DNA of 64,000 nucleotides from NCBI GenBank assembly GCA_016720905.1, contig JADKJT010000024.1:1-64000 (forward strand). Reading direction: 5' to 3'. This document shows positions 11,145-22,200 of this stretch, piece by piece; position 1 is the stretch's first letter; each line of letters starts with the position of its first letter. Source of the stretch: Gemmatimonadaceae bacterium. GTDB lineage: Bacteria > Gemmatimonadota > Gemmatimonadetes > Gemmatimonadales > Gemmatimonadaceae. Made by a program: the position numbers and the translations under genes. The notes beneath the pieces were generated by a model. That model did not search any database. It had not been told where the DNA came from and saw nothing but the letters and a program-made list of their open reading frames with translations.

Positions 11145-11426
11145 ATGGAGTCTGAATCGCCCACCGTGGTGGAGGGCATCACCAAGGCGTACGGCACGTT
11201 CTTCAACGAACTGGCTCGAACCGCGCGGCACGCCGCACACCACTATCGATCGGAAAGCGGGAAGCTCACCCGCAAGCCTCGATCGGTGGAGCCGTCGCCG
11301 GCGGATACGCGCTCGTCGGTTGAGGGATCGACCCGAACGGACGATGCTTCGGCTGCGGCACTCGAGCGCGCGGCCGGTTCACTGTTCGACCTCTTGCGAA
11401 GCGTGGTGGTCGGCCGACCATTGTGA
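11145..11426 (+). CDS. Small protein of unknown function (93 aa)
   Basis: No family recognised. ATG at 11145 begins 8 bases after the stop of the preceding small gene, so translation is probably linked. The N-terminal third (GITKAYGTFFNELARTARHA) and the C-terminal end (LERAAGSLFDLLRSVVVG) look like short helices with hydrophobic faces, joined by a Ser/Thr/Pro-rich, probably disordered linker. There is no membrane span. The N-terminal helix faintly recalls phasin-like helices, but I would not name it so. Third gene of the probable ABC1-kinase operon, convergent with the Ser/Thr kinase gene. Confidence 0.55.
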   Translation: MESESPTVVEGITKAYGTFFNELARTARHAAHHYRSESGKLTRKPRSVEPSPADTRSSVEGSTRTDDASAAALERAAGSLFDLLRSVVVGRPL

Positions 11427-11456
11427 TGCGTCCTGTTGACGCAGGCAACCCCCGCG

Positions 11457-13730
11457 TCAGCGCTCCAGGCTTTCGAGAATTCTCGCAAACCGCGGCGTAT
11501 TGCGGAGTGGCGCAAAACTGGGACGCACCGACAGAAAGGTGAGGCCTGCCGCGCGATCTGCCTGCGCGCGCTCCAGATGGTTCAGGGCGAGTTCCGGCTC
11601 GTCGAGGGCCACATGGACCTGCGCCAACGAAATGGCCGAGACGTATTGCGTGGCCGCCGTGTGGTGGAGCGAGTCGAGGATGGCGCGTGCGGCCTCGACC
11701 CGACCGTCACGTGCCAGCGCGTAGGCGAGCGCCGACTGCGACTCGATGCTGCGTCCCGTCAGTAATACGGCCCGTTCGAGGGTGCGGACCGCGTCGGCGT
11801 GTCGCTCCAACGCGGAATGCGCCAGCCCCTCGAAGAGATGCGCGAGGCCGAAGGACGGGTGCTGGGTGATCACCAGTTCCAGCTCCCGAATGGCCTGCTC
11901 GGGATCACCCTCGTACAAGCGAAGAATTCCGCCGCTGGCCGCGATGGCGGGCGACAGTGGATCAAGCTCGCGCGCCCGGGCCGTGTGCGCGCGCGCCTCG
12001 AGGAAACGGCGCCGCGGTGCCAGCAGATGCATCGCGTACCATTGGTGCGTGACCGGGCTTTGCTCGCGCTCACCGAGTGCCGCGACGTAGTCGGTTTCGG
12101 CGCCAGGCCAATCGAATTCGTACAGGGCGCGCGCCGATGCCCGTGCGGTGAGCCCTTCCGGCGAGCGCGAATGATACTGCAGCGCCTGCGTCGCGGCGGC
12201 GAGCGCCTTCGGCATGGCCTGCGCCGGCGCCAGCACATCGTACACGGCGAGCGTGAGGTAGCAATCCGCCAGCCCGGTCCAGGCGAGCGTGAAGGTTGGA
12301 TCGGTCTCAACCGCTTCCTGCATGTGCTCCAGCGAGCGCTGCATCGAGTACGCCGTGCGCTGGCTCCACTCGAATCGCCCCTTGAGGTATGACTCGTACG
12401 CCTCAAAATTCGCGGTGGGTGTTTCAACGAGACGTACGGTCTCCGGGCGCAACTTCACGCGTAACGCGTCAGCAATCGCCCGCGAGATCTCGTCCTGCAC
12501 CGCGAACAAATCGCTGACGTCGCGATCGAAGCGCTCCGACCACAGCGCAAATCCTCCGGCGACTTCCGTGAGTTCGGCCGTGATGCGGAGCCGTTCACCG
12601 GCGCGACGCACACCGCCACCGAGGACCGCATGGACTCCAAGCTCGGCGCCGATCGCCCGTGCATCGTCCGAGCGTCCCTTGAAGCCGAAGGCCGACGTGC
12701 GGCCAATGACGCGCAGGCCCGGAAGTGTGGAGAGCGCGTGGATGAGGTCCTCGCTGATGCCATCGCTCAGGTAGTCATCGCTGTCGATGCCGCTGCGATT
12801 CGCAAACGGCAGCACGGCAATGGACGTCACGGTGGTCGCGCCACTGCGGCGTGCCGTGAACGGCGCCGCGGGAGTGGCCGTGAGGGCTTCGGCGAACTCG
12901 GCCACGGACGCGAAGCGCTGCTCCCGCTCGCGTTCCAGCGCCTTGAGCAGCGCGGACTGGACGTGCACCGGCAGGGGCTCCAGCGTGTGCCGCGGCGGTG
13001 GCGCCGCGCGCACCGTCTTGCGCGAAAGAATGGCAATCGAAGTCGGTCCGTCGTACGGCGGACGGCCCTCCAGCAACTCGTACAACACCGACGCCAGACT
13101 GTACAGGTCCGCGCGCTCGTCAACCGGTGTGTCCGGGAACATCTGTTCCGGCGCCATGTACAGCGGCGTGCCGGTAAACATGCCATCGGTCAGGGCTGAT
13201 TCGCCGATATCCTCGGCGCGCCCCAGCCGCTTCGCAATGCCGAAGTCCGCCACCAGCGCGTGCCCGCGGAACAGCAGGATGTTCTCCGGCTTCACGTCGC
13301 GATGCACGATGTTCCGGCTGTGCGCGAAGCTGAGCGCTTCCGCCACCTCAAGTGTCAGGCGCAAGGCATCGGCGAGTGTGAGTTGATGTTCGCGCTCCAG
13401 GCGCTCGCGCAGCGACTCGCCTTCCACGAAAGGCATGACCAGATAGAGCAGCGAGTCCGCGTCGCCCGAATCGTAGATGGGGACGATATGTGGATGCTGC
13501 AAGCGCGCCGCCGTGCCGATCTCCCGCAGAAAGCGCTCGGCGCCGAGGCTGGCGGCCAGTTCGGGCCGAAGGACCTTGACTGCCACCTGCCGGTCGTGCT
13601 TGTGGTCCTGCGCCAGGAACACCAGCGATGCGCCACCTCGGCCTACCTCTCGCACGAGCGAGTACCGCGTCCCCAGGGCGCGACTCAGTTCAACGTCGGG
13701 TGATGATGGGTCGGACTCTGGCACGGGCAT
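11457..13730 (-). CDS. Ser/Thr protein kinase fused to TolB/FlgO-like and TPR regions
   Basis: A Hanks-type kinase with the usual elements: the Gly loop GRGGASLVF (about 30-38), ATP lysine in VAVKVLRPE (K52), HRDVKPEN (143-150), DFG (162-164) and MAPEQMF. From about residue 300 comes a FlgO/TolB-like segment (IAVLPFANRSG, YLSDGISEDLIHALS, LRVIGRTSAFGFKG, AELTEVAGGFALWSERFDRD). The remainder, to about 757 residues, is TPR-like. No membrane span is seen, so the protein is probably cytoplasmic; this kinase-TolB-TPR layout is common in Gemmatimonadota and Acidobacteriota. ATG 13730 (MPVPESDPSS) is preferred over ATG 13799, which adds a basic, low-complexity N-terminus. The signal sensed is unknown. 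Confidence 0.85.
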   Translation of the reverse strand: MPVPESDPSSPDVELSRALGTRYSLVREVGRGGASLVFLAQDHKHDRQVAVKVLRPELAASLGAERFLREIGTAARLQHPHIVPIYDSGDADSLLYLVMPFVEGESLRERLEREHQLTLADALRLTLEVAEALSFAHSRNIVHRDVKPENILLFRGHALVADFGIAKRLGRAEDIGESALTDGMFTGTPLYMAPEQMFPDTPVDERADLYSLASVLYELLEGRPPYDGPTSIAILSRKTVRAAPPPRHTLEPLPVHVQSALLKALEREREQRFASVAEFAEALTATPAAPFTARRSGATTVTSIAVLPFANRSGIDSDDYLSDGISEDLIHALSTLPGLRVIGRTSAFGFKGRSDDARAIGAELGVHAVLGGGVRRAGERLRITAELTEVAGGFALWSERFDRDVSDLFAVQDEISRAIADALRVKLRPETVRLVETPTANFEAYESYLKGRFEWSQRTAYSMQRSLEHMQEAVETDPTFTLAWTGLADCYLTLAVYDVLAPAQAMPKALAAATQALQYHSRSPEGLTARASARALYEFDWPGAETDYVAALGEREQSPVTHQWYAMHLLAPRRRFLEARAHTARARELDPLSPAIAASGGILRLYEGDPEQAIRELELVITQHPSFGLAHLFEGLAHSALERHADAVRTLERAVLLTGRSIESQSALAYALARDGRVEAARAILDSLHHTAATQYVSAISLAQVHVALDEPELALNHLERAQADRAAGLTFLSVRPSFAPLRNTPRFARILESLER

Positions 13731-13877
13731 GCGGTCGCGGGCGCGATTCGAACGTGTGACGTTGGCCGAAGGCGCAACGCACGGCGAAACAGGAATCAAG
13801 CGCGTGCACGATGGAAACGTGAGTCCGCCCGATGCCGGGCCGTGCGCACCGGTCGGCGCGTCGCGTCGGCTGCGCCC

Positions 13878-14549
13878 TCAGTGCTTGCGACGGCGGCCCG
13901 CAGCCAGCAATCCGGCCAGTCCCAGACCAAGCAACGCGACCGTACCCGGTTCAGGCACCGTGGCGGTTGAATAGGCCAGGGTGGGAATCTCCGGCTGGGT
14001 GAATTCAGTCTGCAAGCCGTAGCCGCTGGTCCCGCCGCCATAGTCGTGCATGCGAGAATAGGTGCCGTTCGCATCGCCGTTGTTGGACCGGAACACCGAG
14101 CTGCCACCCCATCCACCAGAGATGCGAATGTCGAGCAACAGATTCCCGCCGGTGGGATCGTACACAAACGGTCGACCCACGAAACTGAGTTCGCTTGGCG
14201 CATCTCCCCCCAGCACGAATTGTCCCCAGAACATGTTGTCCGCGCCGCGATTGGCGTCAAACGTGCCGCTCAGCCCGTCCACGGCGGCCGACGTTGTGGA
14301 CAGGTAGAAATCGTACGTGCCGTTGCGCAGCGCCCCTTCGCGTTCGCGGAAGAACCGCAGGCCGCTGATGGAGACAACGCCACCGAAATTCGACGCCGAG
14401 TACACTTGCTGGAAAACCGTGGCGCTACCCAGGGAGCAGCCAAACGGAAAGCAGTTGGACCCTGATCCGCTCCCCACCACCTGCGCGGACGCCGCTAAGG
14501 GCGCCGACCCCAGGATCAACGCGGATACGGCAAGGTGGAATCGCTTCAC
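13878..14549 (-). CDS. PEP-CTERM sorted exported protein
   Basis: A 223-residue secreted protein with a signal peptide (MKRFHLAVSALILGSAPLAASAQ) and a complete PEP-CTERM tail: VPEPGT, a hydrophobic stretch (ALLGLGLAGLLAAG) and a basic end (RRRKH). PEP-CTERM proteins are processed by exosortase during export, usually in bacteria that make extracellular polysaccharide. The middle is Gly/Ser/Asn-rich with no catalytic motif (FYLSTTSAAVDGLSGTF, GGWGGSSVFRSNNGD), so it may be a structural or matrix protein. No exosortase is in the window. A palindrome at 14632-14670, about 85-120 bases upstream of the start, may regulate it. Confidence 0.8.
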   Translation of the reverse strand: MKRFHLAVSALILGSAPLAASAQVVGSGSGSNCFPFGCSLGSATVFQQVYSASNFGGVVSISGLRFFREREGALRNGTYDFYLSTTSAAVDGLSGTFDANRGADNMFWGQFVLGGDAPSELSFVGRPFVYDPTGGNLLLDIRISGGWGGSSVFRSNNGDANGTYSRMHDYGGGTSGYGLQTEFTQPEIPTLAYSTATVPEPGTVALLGLGLAGLLAAGRRRKH

Positions 14550-14631
14550 GGGTCGATCAGCCTCAAAAGGGGTGATTGGAGCACGATAGTGGCTAGCTCA
14601 TCTATTAGGCATATGGCGGGCCGGACCATAA

Positions 14632-14670
14632 GAACTCGTAACTATTTGTAAGCAAATACGTTACGAATTC
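14632..14670. repeat. Long imperfect inverted repeat in AT-rich intergenic DNA
   Basis: GAA-C-TCGTAACTATTTG (14632-14648) and CAAATACGTTACGA-A-TTC (14653-14670) are inverted copies around TAAG, with one inserted base and one mismatch. The surrounding 14.59-14.70 kb stretch is markedly AT-richer than its neighbours. It lies between the starts of the divergent PEP-CTERM and VPS10-like genes. No T-run follows on either strand, so an operator or RNA structure is likelier than a terminator. The rest of 14550-14863 shows nothing further I can name. Confidence 0.5.
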
Positions 14671-14863
14671 CAAGGCACTTCTGGCTGCAAACAATTGCTG
14701 ATGGATAGACGCACGGTGTTGCGTCTCGGCAACAGCTCTTTGGCCAGTGAGTCGGTTGGGGAACACGGGCGTTTGCGCCGGTGTGTCGTGACCTGCAGAC
14801 TATGGGAGTTCCCCTCGACGTCCCGTCATGGGCCTGTCGCCTCCTCCACCCGCTGGAGTCCCG

Positions 14864-17800
14864 ATGTCGCCTGCACACCGCCGGTTCCTTCCTCGCGTGC
14901 TACTCGTCGGATCGGCGCTCAGCGCCACCGTCGCTGCACGGCCCCTGTTGGCACAACCGCTCAATAACGTCGCGCAGGAATTCGAGAAGCTGCATTTCCG
15001 CTCCATTGGGCCGGCAACAATGTCTGGGCGCGTCGCCGACTTTGCGGTATACGAAGCCAATCCGGCCATCTACTACGTTGGCACCGCGCACGGCGGCGTG
15101 TGGAAGACCACCAGTAACGGCGCGATGTTTACACCGCTGTTCCAGGATCAAGGACTGATTGCCATTGGTGATGTGGCCGTCTCGCAAATCAATCCCGATC
15201 TCGTATGGGTTGGCGCGGGCGAGTCGAACAATCGACAAAGCACCTCGTGGGGCGGTGGCATCTACAAGTCCACCGACGGGGGCAAGACCTTTGCGCTGAT
15301 GGGTCTGGCCAATTCCAAGCACATCAATCGCATCATCATCGATCCGCGCAACAACGACGTGGTGCTGGTCGCGGCGACCGGGCCGCTGTTTGGCCCCGGC
15401 GGTGAACGGGGTGTGTACAAGACCACCGACGGCGGCAAGACGTGGAAGCAGGTGCTCAAGGTCGACGACGACACCGGCGCCAACGATCTCGCGCAAAGCG
15501 TGACCGATCCCAATACGCTCTTCGCGTCTACCTACCAGCGGCGTCGCACGGCGTGCTGCATGAATGGGGGCGGACCGGGCAGTGGCCTGTGGAAGTCCAT
15601 CGACGGTGGTGACACGTGGACGCGCTCTCGGGCGGCGGCTTGCCCGGCGGTTCCCTGGGCCGCATCGCGGTCGACGTCTTCCGCGGCAGCGCCACGTCTT
15701 GTACGCGGCCGTCGAAGGGCCGGGCGCCTGGCGGCCGGGGTGCGCCCTGCAGTGGCGAGAGCGCCCGAAGGCGCGGCGGCCGGCGGTCGGGGCGGCGGCG
15801 GCGCAGGCCGGCACCGGGGTCTATCGGTCCGACGACGGCGGCACGACGTGGACCAAGATGAGCGCGACCAACCCGCGCCCGATGTACTTCTCGCAACTTC
15901 GCATCGACCCGACGTCGCCGGAGCGGGTCTACCTGGGCGGTGTCGGCCTGCACATGTCCGTCGACGGCGCGCGCACCTTCGAGACCGATGCCGCGCTGGT
16001 CACGCACGACGACGTGCACGCGATCTGGATCAACCCGGCCAACCCCAACCACATCCTCACCGGTAACGACGGCGGGCTCGCCGTGTCGTACGACATGAGC
16101 CGCACGTGGACCTTCATCCCCAACCTCCCGGTCGGGCTCTTCTATCATGTCGGCTACGACATGGAGATCCCGTACAACATCTGCGGCGGGATGCAGGACA
16201 ACTACAACTGGTGCGGCCCCAGCGCCGCGCGCATGAATCGCGGCATCATGAACTACGATTGGTTCCAGATCCTCGGCGGCGACGGCTTCGTGGCCATCCC
16301 GGACATTCGCGACCCGAAGATCATCTACACCGAGTCGCAGGACGGCAACATGACTCGGCGCAACAAGGTGACCGGTGAGTCCAAGTCCATTCGGCCCACC
16401 ACGCAGAATGTGACCAACGCGACGACGGGCGAAGCGTATCGCTTCCATTGGGATACGCCGCTGCTGTTGTCGCCCAACAATCCGGGCATTCTGCTGGCCG
16501 CGGCCAACCGCGTGTTCCGCAGCACCGATCGCGGTGATTCGTGGGAAGCGATCAGCCCGGATCTCACGAAGAACGAGAAGCGCGACGACATCGTGACCAT
16601 GGGGCTCAAGGGCAGTGACATCACCGTCTCGAAGAACGACGGCATCTCGCAGTGGCCGACGATCGTGGCGCTGGCTGAATCGCCAAAACTGGCCGGCGTG
16701 TACTATGCGGGCACGGATGATGGCACCGTGCAGATGACGAAGGATGGCGGGAAGACGTGGACCAATATCACGAAGAATCTGCCTGGTTTCCCGGCGGGGC
16801 ACGCCTTCGTGTCGAAGGTGGCGCCGTCGCGCTTCGACGCCGCGACCGTCTACGTCACCGTCGACAACCACCGGTTGAACGACTACGAGCCGTATGTGTG
16901 GATGAGCACCGATTTCGGCGCGACATTCCGGCCGATGACTTCGGGGTTGACGGGCGAAGTGATCAAGACGCTCACCGAAGACACGCGCAACGCGAACGTG
17001 TTGTACGTGGGCACCGAGACGGGAATCTTCCTGTCGCTCGATCGCGGCGCGTCGTGGCGTCGCCTGCGCGGCAACCTCCCCACGGTGCGCGTCGACGAAC
17101 TCACGATCCATCCGCGTGACAACGCCCTGCTGGCGGCAACGCACGGGCGCGCGCTCTGGATCCTCGATCATCTCGAGCCCATCCAGGAGTACACGGCGGT
17201 CAAGGAGGCCGACGCGACGCTCATCACCCCGGGCTTCACGCTGCAGTGGAAGTACAAGGACGACCGCAACGACGAGTTCTGGGGCCACCAGTTCTTCACC
17301 GGCGAGAATCCGCCGGTGGAAACGGTGATTCAGTTCAATCTGACGAAGCCGGCCACCAAGCCGATGATCCGGATCAGTTCAGCCACCGGTGGCGTGGTGC
17401 GTGAACTCGCCGTGCCGGATGCGCGCAACGTGGCGGGTATTCAAACGGTGTGCTGGGATCAGCGTGTGGAGCCCGTGCGCGCCGTCGGACCGGTCGCGCC
17501 GGCCGGCGGTCGCGGTGGTGGCGGTGGCGGCGCTCGGTGCCGCGCGCGGGCCGATTCCGGATGCGCCGGTGCCGTTGCCGCCGGTGGGGTACCTCGCAGA
17601 AGATCCATGTGCCCCGGCAGGTGGAGCCGGCGGCGGCGGTGGTGGTGGCTTTGGCGGACGCGGAGGCGGTGGTGGCACGCAGGGACCGCAAGTGCTGCCT
17701 GGCACGTACTCGGTTGCGCTGGTGAGTGATGGCAAGGTGGTCGACACCAAACCACTCACCATCGCTATGGACCCGCAGGTGCAAATGACCACGCTGGCCC

Positions 17801-18200
17801 GCGCGCAGTACAACGCGCTGTTGATGGACCTGCACGGCATGCACCGGCGCGGGGCCGATGTCACGGCACAGCTCACGGCGTTGTACGCCGAGATGCAGAA
17901 GGTGGTGCCGAAGGTGGATTCCAGCAGCGCCACGCCGGCGGTGAAGACGCAGTTCGCCGCGTTCCGGAAGGAGTTTGACGCGTTGCGGCCGAAGTTCGGC
18001 GTTGGCGTGCCGGCGGTGACGTTCGCACCCGGCGGCGGTGGTGGTGCCGGCGGTGCAGCCGCAGCGGCCGCCGCCAACACCAACGTGGTGGCGCGGGTGG
18101 CGACGGTGAAGGGGGCGATCATGGGCGCGTGGGAAACACCCAGTGCATCACTCATGAAGCAGGTGGCCGACGTGAAGTCGCCTCCGGGCGTGGCTTGGTG
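14864..18200 (+). pseudogene. VPS10/sortilin-like propeller protein, exported, frameshifted
   Basis: ATG at 14864 has GGAG at 14854 and opens a signal peptide (VLLVGSALSATVAARPLLAQ). It continues with repeated BNR/sortilin blades: GGVWKTTSNG, GGIYKSTDGGKTF, GVYKTTDGGKTW, GVYRSDDGGTTW, NRVFRSTDRGDSWEAISPDLT, GTVQMTKDGGKTWTNITK and GIFLSLDRGASWRRL. The Gly-rich linker near 17600-17690 and a helical C-terminal region (LARAQYNALLMDLHGMHRRG) belong to the same protein. Members are secreted, about 1000-1100 residues, and often annotated as glycosyl hydrolase or VPS10 proteins without proven activity. Frame breaks occur near 15620, 15700-15790 and 17510-17560; after about 18180 the coding signal dissolves. 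The residues are well preserved, so the breaks look like errors. Confidence 0.7.
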
Positions 18201-18339
18201 GGCGGGCGGCGTGGCGGCGGGGCGCGGTGTGCCGGTGGGTCGGCGTCCGGGGGGGGGAGCCGGGCCCGGCGTCGGCGCCCCGCGCGCGGCGGGCTGCGCC
18301 GGCGTCGCTCTGCGGGGCGGGCGCGGCGGCGGCGCGGGG

Positions 18340-18665
18340 GTGCGGGTCGCGAGACGGTGTCCCGCGCGTATCTCGTGGGCGGGCCCCGGCCGGGCGGGGC
18401 GGCGTCCTCGGCCGTCCGCGGCGGGTCGCGGTCGGGGCGGGTCGGCGCGGTCGCGGGCAGGTGCGTTCGCTCGGCCGGGGCCTCGCCCGATCGGGATTGG
18501 CGAACGCGGCGGCGTATTGGGGGCTCTCGGTGGAGCAATACAAGAAGAAGGCCGATGTCTGGCCGATCAACACGAACGGCGAACTGCTGGTGACGGTGAT
18601 CATCGAGAGCAAGGAAGGGCTTGCCCACGCCCGCGAGATCGCGGCCGAGCCGGGCGTGGGCAGTC
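18340..18665 (+). pseudogene. Fragment of an HpcH/HpaI-type aldolase
   Basis: Two short stretches in neighbouring frames resemble the aldolase/citrate lyase family: SRAYLVGGP near 18360, and from about 18470 LGRGLARSGLANAAAYWGLS, VEQYKKKADVWPINTNGELL and VTVIIESKEGLAHAREIAAE followed by PGVG. The 'NGELL ... IIES.EG...REI...PGVG' pattern is the metal-site region of HpcH/HpaI aldolases, which cleave 2-keto-3-deoxy acids to pyruvate and an aldehyde. Neither the start nor the end of the gene can be found: upstream the sequence is a GC-only scramble and downstream it runs into a poly-G block. Probably a real gene whose sequence is corrupted here. Moderate confidence in the family, low in the limits. 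Confidence 0.45.
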
Positions 18666-18775
18666 GCCGTGGACGGGGGGGCGGGGGCGGGGGGCGCGGG
18701 AGCGCGGCAAGCGGGGAGATGGAACAGTGGAAGGATGGCGTGCATCTGCAGGGCGCAACGGTGGGGGCGGTGGAG

Positions 18776-19080
<305 letters not shown>

Positions 19081-19200
19081 TGGAGTCGGCGGGCGTCCGA
19101 CGCCCAGGATCCAAGCCCGGCCAGTCCTGTCGGCGGGTCCCCCGACTGGTGCTTCGAGCCAACCGTCCGCAGGTTGTCACACTGCGCGTGCTGGCTGGAC

Positions 19201-19235
19201 GTCTCCCGTCTCCAATCTCCCGTCTCCCGTCTTCA
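19201..19235. repeat. Heptamer tandem repeat, five units
   Basis: GTCTCCC, GTCTCCA, ATCTCCC, GTCTCCC, GTCTTCA: five adjacent 7-bp units ending 2 bases before the TAA (19238-19240) of the minus-strand amidohydrolase. A second, unrelated heptamer array lies at 60000-60069. Confidence 0.6.
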
Positions 19236-19237
19236 GT

Positions 19238-22200
19238 TTACGGCTTCTTCAACCCGTCCCTCGTCGGACTGTCATCCTCATTCCACGCAAACGGCGCCCC
19301 CTTCACTTGCCTCGGGTACACCTCGTTCAAGTTCGTCGCGTCGTACATGCGTCCGTTCTTCATGACGTACTTGATCGCCTGCGTGTTCTGCAGATTCTCC
19401 AGCGGATTGCGGTCGAACACGATGAGATCGGCCATCTTGCCGACTTCGAGTGAGCCGACATCCTTGCCCAGGCCCAGCGCTTTCGCGCCGTGAATGGTGG
19501 CCACCTTCAGTGCATCGTGCGGCGTCATCCCTTCGCCCATCCCGATGTTCCACATCTCCCAGTGGAAGCCGATGCCTTGCTGCTGACCGTGTGAGCCCAC
19601 GCCCGCCGAGCCGCCGGCGTCGATGAGCTTTTTGATGTCACCACCGGCCTGCTTCATGTTGTACTGCGAGTCGTGGAACCAGCCGGCCTGACCCATCGTG
19701 GTCACCGCGCCCGCTGAACCACCACGACGCAAGATCTTGCCTTCGAGATCGCTCCATGGCGTGAACAGCTGCAGCTTGGCGTCGTGCAGCAAGTCCATCT
19801 TCTCGTACCAGTAGTTCTCGGCCCATGGCGCGCCGTACGAGACGATGAGCGTGGGGGTGTACGTCATCCCCGATTCGGCGAGCAGCTTGATGACATCGCT
19901 CTGCAGCGGATACGTCGGGATCGTGTGCTCGTGCCCGCTGTAGCCGTCGATCGCCTCGGTGATGTTCATCTTCACATCCAGGCCGCCTTCGGTCGTCGGC
20001 ATGAGCTTGAGCTCATTGGCCGCCTGAATGACCCACTGCCGCACTTCTCGGTTGCCGGTCTGGTATTCCTTGATCGTCTTCGTGTCGTAGTACTCGGCGT
20101 ACCGCCGCAGCACGCGACGCGCGTCGTCGATGTTACGGATGTTCTCCGCCGCGAACACGCCGGGACCGGTGGAGTAGATGCGCGGTGCCAACACGCGACC
20201 GGCCTTCTCCTGATCTTCGTAGCTCAGCACATCGGTGCTACCAGTCTGCGGATCGCGCGCCGTGGTGACGCCGTAGGCGAGGTTCGCCGCGTAACTCCAC
20301 ACCGGATCGCGATGGATGTTGTTCGCGACGCGCAAGTGTGCGTGCGTATCCACGAATCCGGGAATGATGGTCTTGCCGCTCACGTCGATCGTGCGCGCAC
20401 CGGCCGGCGCCTTCACCGAGCCGCTCTTGCCGATGCCGACGATGCGATTGTTCACGATGGCGATATCACCGCTCGCGAAGATCTCGCTCCCCTTCATCGT
20501 GCTGAGTCGCGCGCCCTTCAGCAGCACGCTCGCCTTGGGGATATCGCGCGGCGCCGCAACCCTGATACGCGTTTCCACGGGCTTGTACGTGGCCAGCGTA
20601 CGGGCAGCACCGCGTCCAGCCGGCGCAGCGGCGGAGTCACCGCCACCGGCACCGGGCGCGGGACGTGGATTCGCTTTGCGCACGGAATCATCGAACGCCA
20701 TCCCGCGCTCGATATCGTACACCGCGTGCGCATTGCCGATGGACCAGTGAATGGTCTTGCCATCCGCGCCCCAACTGGGAAACTGCGCACCGATGTCCGT
20801 CAGCTTCTTGCTGGGGAAATCCTGACTCGGCACACCACCCGCCGCACCACCGCCGCGGCCTTCGCCAACCGTGATCGTCGGCTCGGGCCCGCCGGGCCAC
20901 GGAATGTCGGGGATGTAGTAGAGATCGAGATTCACCTGCGCCAACACGTGCGTGCCATCGGGCGACAAGCGCGCCCAAGCCCGCCGCCGCCACCACCGCC
21001 GCCGCCGCCACCTGCGGCGCCGCCGGAGATGCGCAGAATGCCCTTGATGTCGGTGCCGTCCCAACGCATCGAGTACAGGCCGCGCTGTCCGCTGTATGCG
21101 AAGATGCGGGACGTATCGCGCGCCGAGAAATGCGCGTCGCCCGCGTTGTTGGCGATGAAGGTCGCTTCACCGCCGTTGGCGGAATCCACACCAGTTCCCA
21201 GCGCCGCCGCGCCCGACCACCGCCGCCGCTGGCCGTACGAAACGCGCGGGACGGCGCACGGGTGGCCACAATGCGCGAACCGTTGGGTGTGTATTCGGGG
21301 CTCGACCACAGTGCCTGCTGCGGCGTCAGCCGCTGCGGTTGGCCACTGCCGTCGCTGCGCACGCGATTCAGATATCCGATGCTGTCGGCCCATGTGGTGT
21401 AGGCGATGTATTGGCCGTCAGGACTCCACGTGGGTTCGAACTCGCCGAAGTCCTGCGACGTGAGCCGCTTGGGCGTGCCGGCGGGATAATCCATGACGTA
21501 CACGCGATCGAGCGCGACGAACGCGAGTCGCTTGCCATCGGGGCTCGGCACCGCGTCGCGGATCTGCTTGATGGTGAACGTCGACGAGTCGGAAATCGGA
21601 TAGTCAAAGGCAACCTTGGGGCCGAGCGCCTGCACCACGTCCACTTCAAACGGAATCTCGGTCGCCTTTTTCGTGTCCATGGCCACCTTCCAGAACTTGC
21701 CGTCCCACGTCGTGATCAGGAACCTGGAGTCGGGGGTGAACGACATGCCCGGATACACATCCAATGAGGCGCGCGATTCCTGATCATCGCGCTGCACGGG
21801 ACCGGTGAGCCATTCGTCTTCGTTGCTCGCGAGATTGCGAATACGCAGCCGCGTGTGATCGACGTAACGCGTGCCGTACACGAGCCACTTGCCATCGGGC
21901 GAGAGCGTGGGGCGGAACGCGGAGCCCCAGCGATTCTCCTTCACCGTGGTCTGACCGGTCTCGCGGTCGTACTGCATGAGGTCGTAATCGCCGAGTGGCG
22001 TGTTGTAGACCCACGAGCCACGACGCTGCGCGTAGTAGACGTAGCGCGGATCCTTGCCGAACGCGGGCCCTTCCTCGCGGTTCACGTCGGGCTGCGCACC
22101 ACCGCCTGCGCGTCCCGCGGCCGCTGCGCCGCCTTCACCGCGAATGAGCTGAATGCCGGTGCCACCGGTCGCGGGGAACATCCAGAGCTTCTGTCCCCGC

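Noticed and set aside
15528..17288. 586-codon minus-strand open frame
   Set aside because: Antisense to the VPS10-like gene, whose repeats are clear; the product has no recognisable domain.
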